Translations under genes and position numbers: made by a program
The notes under the pieces: generated by a model
Database searches by the model: none
Told to the model about the DNA's origin: nothing
The model's input: only the letters and a program-made list of their open reading frames with translations
NCBI RefSeq assembly: GCF_010389155.1
Contig: NC_057767.1
Span: forward strand, 7,113,765-7,177,764
Length of the DNA: 64,000 nucleotides
Direction: 5' to 3'
Origin: Erigeron canadensis
Taxonomy: Eukaryota > Streptophyta > Magnoliopsida > Asterales > Asteraceae
In this document: in pieces, positions 60,425 through 64,000 of the stretch
Layout of the letters: each line of letters begins with the position of its first letter
How positions within the stretch are numbered: position 1 is the stretch's first letter

Positions 60425-60560
60425 TTAAAATAAAAATCATCCTAATGTATGGTCAAAGAAAGTGGCTTCTCCCGAGTCAAATGAACCCGAATTTGCCGGG
60501 TGTCACATTCTCCCCGGGTTATAAGAAATTTCCTCCCAAAATTTTAGCTTGTGTCGTTAG
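60425..60560 (-). mobile_element. LTR-retrotransposon 3' junction (polypurine tract and LTR start)
   Basis: The minus strand reads GGGAGGAAATTTCTTATAAC, then CCGGGGAGAATG, then TGTGACACCCGGCAAATTCG. A purine tract ending in GGGGAGAA(TG) directly before TGTGACACC is the usual 3' end of plant Ty3/gypsy elements. The LTR would continue toward lower coordinates. Confidence 0.55.
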
Positions 60561-61108
60561 TAGATGTAATAGTAACATATTTAATGTATATATACGTGTA
60601 ATGCATATAAGTGAGACAATTGTAATGGTATAATGACTCTCACAAATAGGTAATAACAAGTTAAACATGTAAGTGCATATTTCATCATATCATAGTTATA
60701 TGTAGCACATAAGGGTTTAGGTCGACATTTCATGTTAGCGTTATTTCAGGTTTTGATTAGTTCCGATGGGTCTATTGTAGGATGGCATAAATCGATCATG
60801 ACATGGTGTTTTTGTGCATTTCTGGAATCTAAACTCAATTCCAAGAAGTCCAATTTCCATCAGTAGTGGTTTAAGATCGTGAAAGTAAAAAAAAGTTAGT
60901 CAAAAAGGCTTTGGTTAACTTATTCAAAAAACCTTCAAAATAACATTTGGTTAACTTGTGAATAAATATGCTCACGTTTTCGTTTACATGTGAACAAACG
61001 ACTATATATATATGGTTTTGAAAAAATAATTCTTCTGCAACATATATTTTTATAACGTTTCACATTTAAATGAAAAAAAAATACAATTCAATAAATAATT
61101 TAAAAACG
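60561..61108. other. Gene-free stretch
   Basis: AT-rich; no gene or clear repeat. Confidence 0.4.
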
Positions 61109-62110
61109 TATTCGTTCATATGCATATACATCATATCTATATGGCATGAAAGGAATAAAGTTGGTGAGAAGTGAGAATAAATTGCAGGTTTTCAAAATAA
61201 ATTTTGCATTTTTATAATTATGTTTTGAAAGAGCAAATAATTTTTGTTTTGAAAGAGCATGTATGTACATGATTCTCTAAAACTACGTTTTTATTACAAA
61301 TAATTAATTTTTTCATCCAAATATTTTTTTAAAATTATTTATGTTATACAAAGAATCTAATAATTGCATTAAAACGTGACAGATCCCAAACACCTTCTTA
61401 GTTATTAAAAAAATTGATATCTGATGATCAATTATCATGTACGTGTTTGTTAGTTTGTTTCTTTGTATTTTTGAGCGAATAAGTAACTCCTATTTTCTTG
61501 TTCCTAAATTTTAACTTTTTCTTAAGACGTATGTCAACAAATACAGCCGCACACACCTCGTATATTAAAAATAATTTGGAGTTGAAAATCCGATAAAAAC
61601 CATATATAGATGGCATATTGTAATCTATATTTATATCTAATTTCACATCATTATTATTAATGTTTGCCGAAAAAATAGCCTTCACTAAAGAAAGAAAATC
61701 ATAGCAAAAGAGATATCACCCAAATAAATAAAACTTGTAATTAAAATAAGCAGATTAAATATTCCTCGATACGGGTTAAATTATAGATCGAATATTGATT
61801 GCCTAAAGCTATGAGCAGATCCATATTTTTCATTTATAGTTGTTCGTTCATACGCATATACATCTATCGCATGAAAGGAATAAAGTTGGTGAGGTTAGTT
61901 ATAGCTCTCAAAAAAATTGATATTTTTCTGTGTGTGTTTGTTTGTATTTTTGAGCGAATAAATAACTGCGTTTTTTTGTTCCTAAATTTTAACTTTTTCT
62001 TAAGACGTATGTCAACAAATACAGCCGCACACACCTTGTATAGTAAAATTGATAATTTCTGTTGAAAACCCGATAAAAACCATATATAGATGACATTATT
62101 ATTCACATTC
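61109..62110. repeat. Direct duplication downstream of the SABATH gene
   Basis: 61109-61160 plus 61395-61610 match 61846-62085 (GGCATGAAAGGAATAAAGTT, GTATTTTTGAGCGAATAA, AAGACGTATGTCAACAAATA, CCGATAAAAACCATATATAG). The first copy has about 230 bp extra. The ORFs predicted in each copy are parallel products of the repeat. Confidence 0.9.
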
Positions 62111-62213
62111 ATATATATAAATGGTAGATAATGACAACAATGCACCACATCAATGTAGAGGAAACTTATCGTAGTACAAATAATTGAACAAATGATATAG
62201 ATATCAATATTGC

Positions 62214-63910
62214 TCATTTTTTAGTCAGCGAAATGACTATACCAAAATGTCTTGTTTTCTTGTTAACAAGATGTTTAGCCAAATGTTGCCCATACTTCTC
62301 AAATAGCGCCTCAATAATAGAGCTTCCGAAATGAGACGTTAACAATGGTTCCGCAATCGCTCTGATTACTCTGGCTGCGTTTATCGCGTGGATATAACTG
62401 GACTCACTTGAATCCTTCATACTTGTGTAATCTGTGTCATATGGATCCCAGTTTACTTGAAAAACGTTTAAGTTATCAAGCGAAAATGATCCCTCATTTT
62501 TAATATGATTCCTAACTTCATCCTCACATGGAAGATAAAATGGCATATTGAAAGCTATAATATCTAATTCTTGAACAAGCCCCTGTTGTAGTTTGATTAA
62601 TACATCATTAATCAATATTCATTATATCAAATGAAAATTTAGAACGGATATTCGAGTAAAAATTTATACAACAAACCTCTTTGGCCATGTCATGAAGTGA
62701 TTGTGCTAGTAACCCCCAATGAATGCAACCATCCTCACTAGTCGGATCGCTAATACTTCGTGCAGGAAATGTCAAAACCATTTGGCCACCGGGGACTATT
62801 TCTTTAGAACGCAGTTGTAAAAACTTTGTGAAGTCGGATTGGAATTGTCCCTGATATGCGTGGATCACTTTCGGTGGACTTGCTTTCGCAATGTAAAAAT
62901 TTAGTGCATTGTTATTTCCTATGCCTTGTGGTACCTATAAAACATTTTGTAATGAAGAAAGTTAGTTCATTATCAGGGTGATTTATTTTTTGGAGTCTAG
63001 TCGTTTTTTTATCTAATCAACTTAATAATAAAGAACTTATTGTTTTCAGTCAAATTTGATGTTATTTTTACTTAATAGACAAAACTAACCGTCAATTATC
63101 AATTTTTTAGTTAATACATACAGACATCAATATTTATACATTCAGACACTTAATACATTCAACACCTAATTACTAAAAAAGGAACCGGGAATGATTATGC
63201 AAACCTGAGAAAGCCATTGGACACTATAAGAGGAGTACACAATGTGCAAACTTTGGTCCGGAAAGAGTCTTGTATAGAAGGAACCAGGAACCGCTGAAAC
63301 AAAACAAGGCCCGAAATTTTCTTTCTTGCCTTTAGTTAATTTTGTATAAAAATCAGGTAGCATATTGAAAAGGTTATTGAAATCATTTCCATAGAGATCG
63401 TTTAAGCACACTTGAAACTGTGGCGCTTTACGCTCATTTTCTGTATACATGTCATACACGATATCGATAATGCTAGAGACAACCAAGAGAGTGTTTTTGC
63501 CAGAAGAGCATCCCATATCTGCTATCTTAAAACATTCATCTTTGAAAAGAATATCTTGATTCGCAATACCCTTTATTGCATGCCTTAGAATTGGCAGCAC
63601 TCTTCTTATTGCAAGTTCCTGAAAGAATATATATTAGAACACATACTACACCAATTGATCGAGACGTTTGGAACTGTTTTGGATTAATTTTATAAAACAG
63701 AAACATGGATACTACTGGTCAGTCTCAGTCATGAAACAATAACAATAGATGTAGTGAACATGATATGTGTATATAGTTAATAAATATAAATGTGGTGAAA
63801 TATATATATATTTAATTGGGAAATGGAAGAGAAACCTGAACAAGTGAGTTATTGGCGTAGCTTGATTCTCCATCCCCAGTGTTCATGCATAGAATGGTCT
63901 CAACTTTCAT
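62214..63910 (-). CDS. SABATH-family carboxyl methyltransferase
   Basis: Cytosolic SAM-dependent methyltransferase that makes methyl esters (salicylate, benzoate, jasmonate and others) or N-methylates xanthines. Exons on the minus strand: 63910-63836, 63618-63205, 62934-62677 and 62582-62214, all phase 0, giving 371 residues. Family hallmarks: CMNTGDGESSYANNSLVQ (8-25), SAM-binding ADMGCSSGKNT (58-68), PGSFYTRLFPDQSLHIVYSS with YSVQWLSQVPQGIG, the PGGQMVLTF block, and FNMPFYLPCEDEVRNHIKNE. The substrate position before WLSQ is Gln, not the Met of salicylate or His of jasmonate enzymes as I remember them, so the substrate cannot be named. The four-exon layout and length are normal, and no lesion was seen. 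Confidence 0.93.
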
Positions 63911-63964
63911 GGTTAATTTCTCTCTTTCAGCTTTGCTTTGTAGTTGTGTATAGCTTTTTAGTTG

Positions 63965-63973
63965 CTATAAATA
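63965..63973 (-). promoter_or_regulatory. TATA box of the SABATH gene
   Basis: The minus strand reads CCTATTTATAGCAAC about 55-63 bp upstream of the start codon. Confidence 0.6.
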
Positions 63974-64000
63974 GGCCTGCCACATGCTTACATACTTACA

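Noticed and set aside
61428..62217. Two minus-strand ORFs of 85 and 117 codons sharing KLKFRNKK
   Set aside because: Parallel readings of the duplicated non-coding block downstream of the SABATH gene.

Overview
This is plant nuclear DNA, most likely from a core eudicot. It is AT-rich, its genes have short exons with GT-AG introns, and it is packed with plant transposon families (MULE, hAT, PIF/Harbinger with Tourist MITEs, Helitrons, tRNA-derived SINEs and LTR-element pieces). Several repeat types resemble those I associate with Asteraceae, but the species assignment is inference. Seven host protein-coding genes can be supported. In order they are: an LRR receptor-like kinase (partial, minus, 1-2755); a bHLH factor of the RSL/RHD6-like type (minus, 16200-17785); an adenine phosphoribosyltransferase (minus, 29000-32925); a ZAT10/STZ-like C2H2 zinc-finger repressor (plus, 46284-47027); a class II LOB-domain protein (plus, 50050-52884); a truncated RPA-like OB-fold exon (minus, about 54068-54263); and a SABATH methyltransferase (minus, 62214-63910). 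I rebuilt exon borders by hand from splice consensus, reading phase and protein-family alignment.

The most unusual object is a ~6.9 kb Mutator-like element at about 3.24-10.16 kb. Its plus-strand gene runs in one frame from a WRKY/FAR1-type zinc finger through a MULE transposase core and SWIM finger into a C-terminal OTU cysteine-protease domain. Four in-frame stops interrupt it, and no frameshift is needed to read it. A second five-exon gene on the minus strand converges on it and resembles the plant Transposase_24 (Ptta/En/Spm) family; one extra base in exon 4 breaks it. Both ends of the element carry copies of a GC-rich palindromic module, and a perfect 63-bp inverted repeat with a 2-base spacer lies just inside the left end.

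The rest is mostly small transposons, many with target-site duplications visible by eye. Four hAT-type elements have 8-bp duplications (11941, 21705, 24775, 34244) and three Tourist-type MITEs have TAA/TTA duplications (21987, 30359, 43177). Helitron-like elements run 5'-TC to CTRR-3' with a terminal hairpin (18781, 33245, 36352, 37217 and 51664, the last inside the LOB-gene intron). There are several tRNA-derived SINEs, a ~0.93 kb foldback element (14657-15583), a decayed PIF/Harbinger transposase (43901-45383), and minisatellites with 29-, 48-, 64-, 82-, 90- and ~118-bp periods. From 54.9 to 60.5 kb the window looks like a broken, nested LTR-retrotransposon zone.

The host genes have no operon-like relation. 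They are separate transcription units in a repeat-dense neighbourhood, and the introns of three of them (LRR kinase, APT, LOB) hold repeats or transposons.
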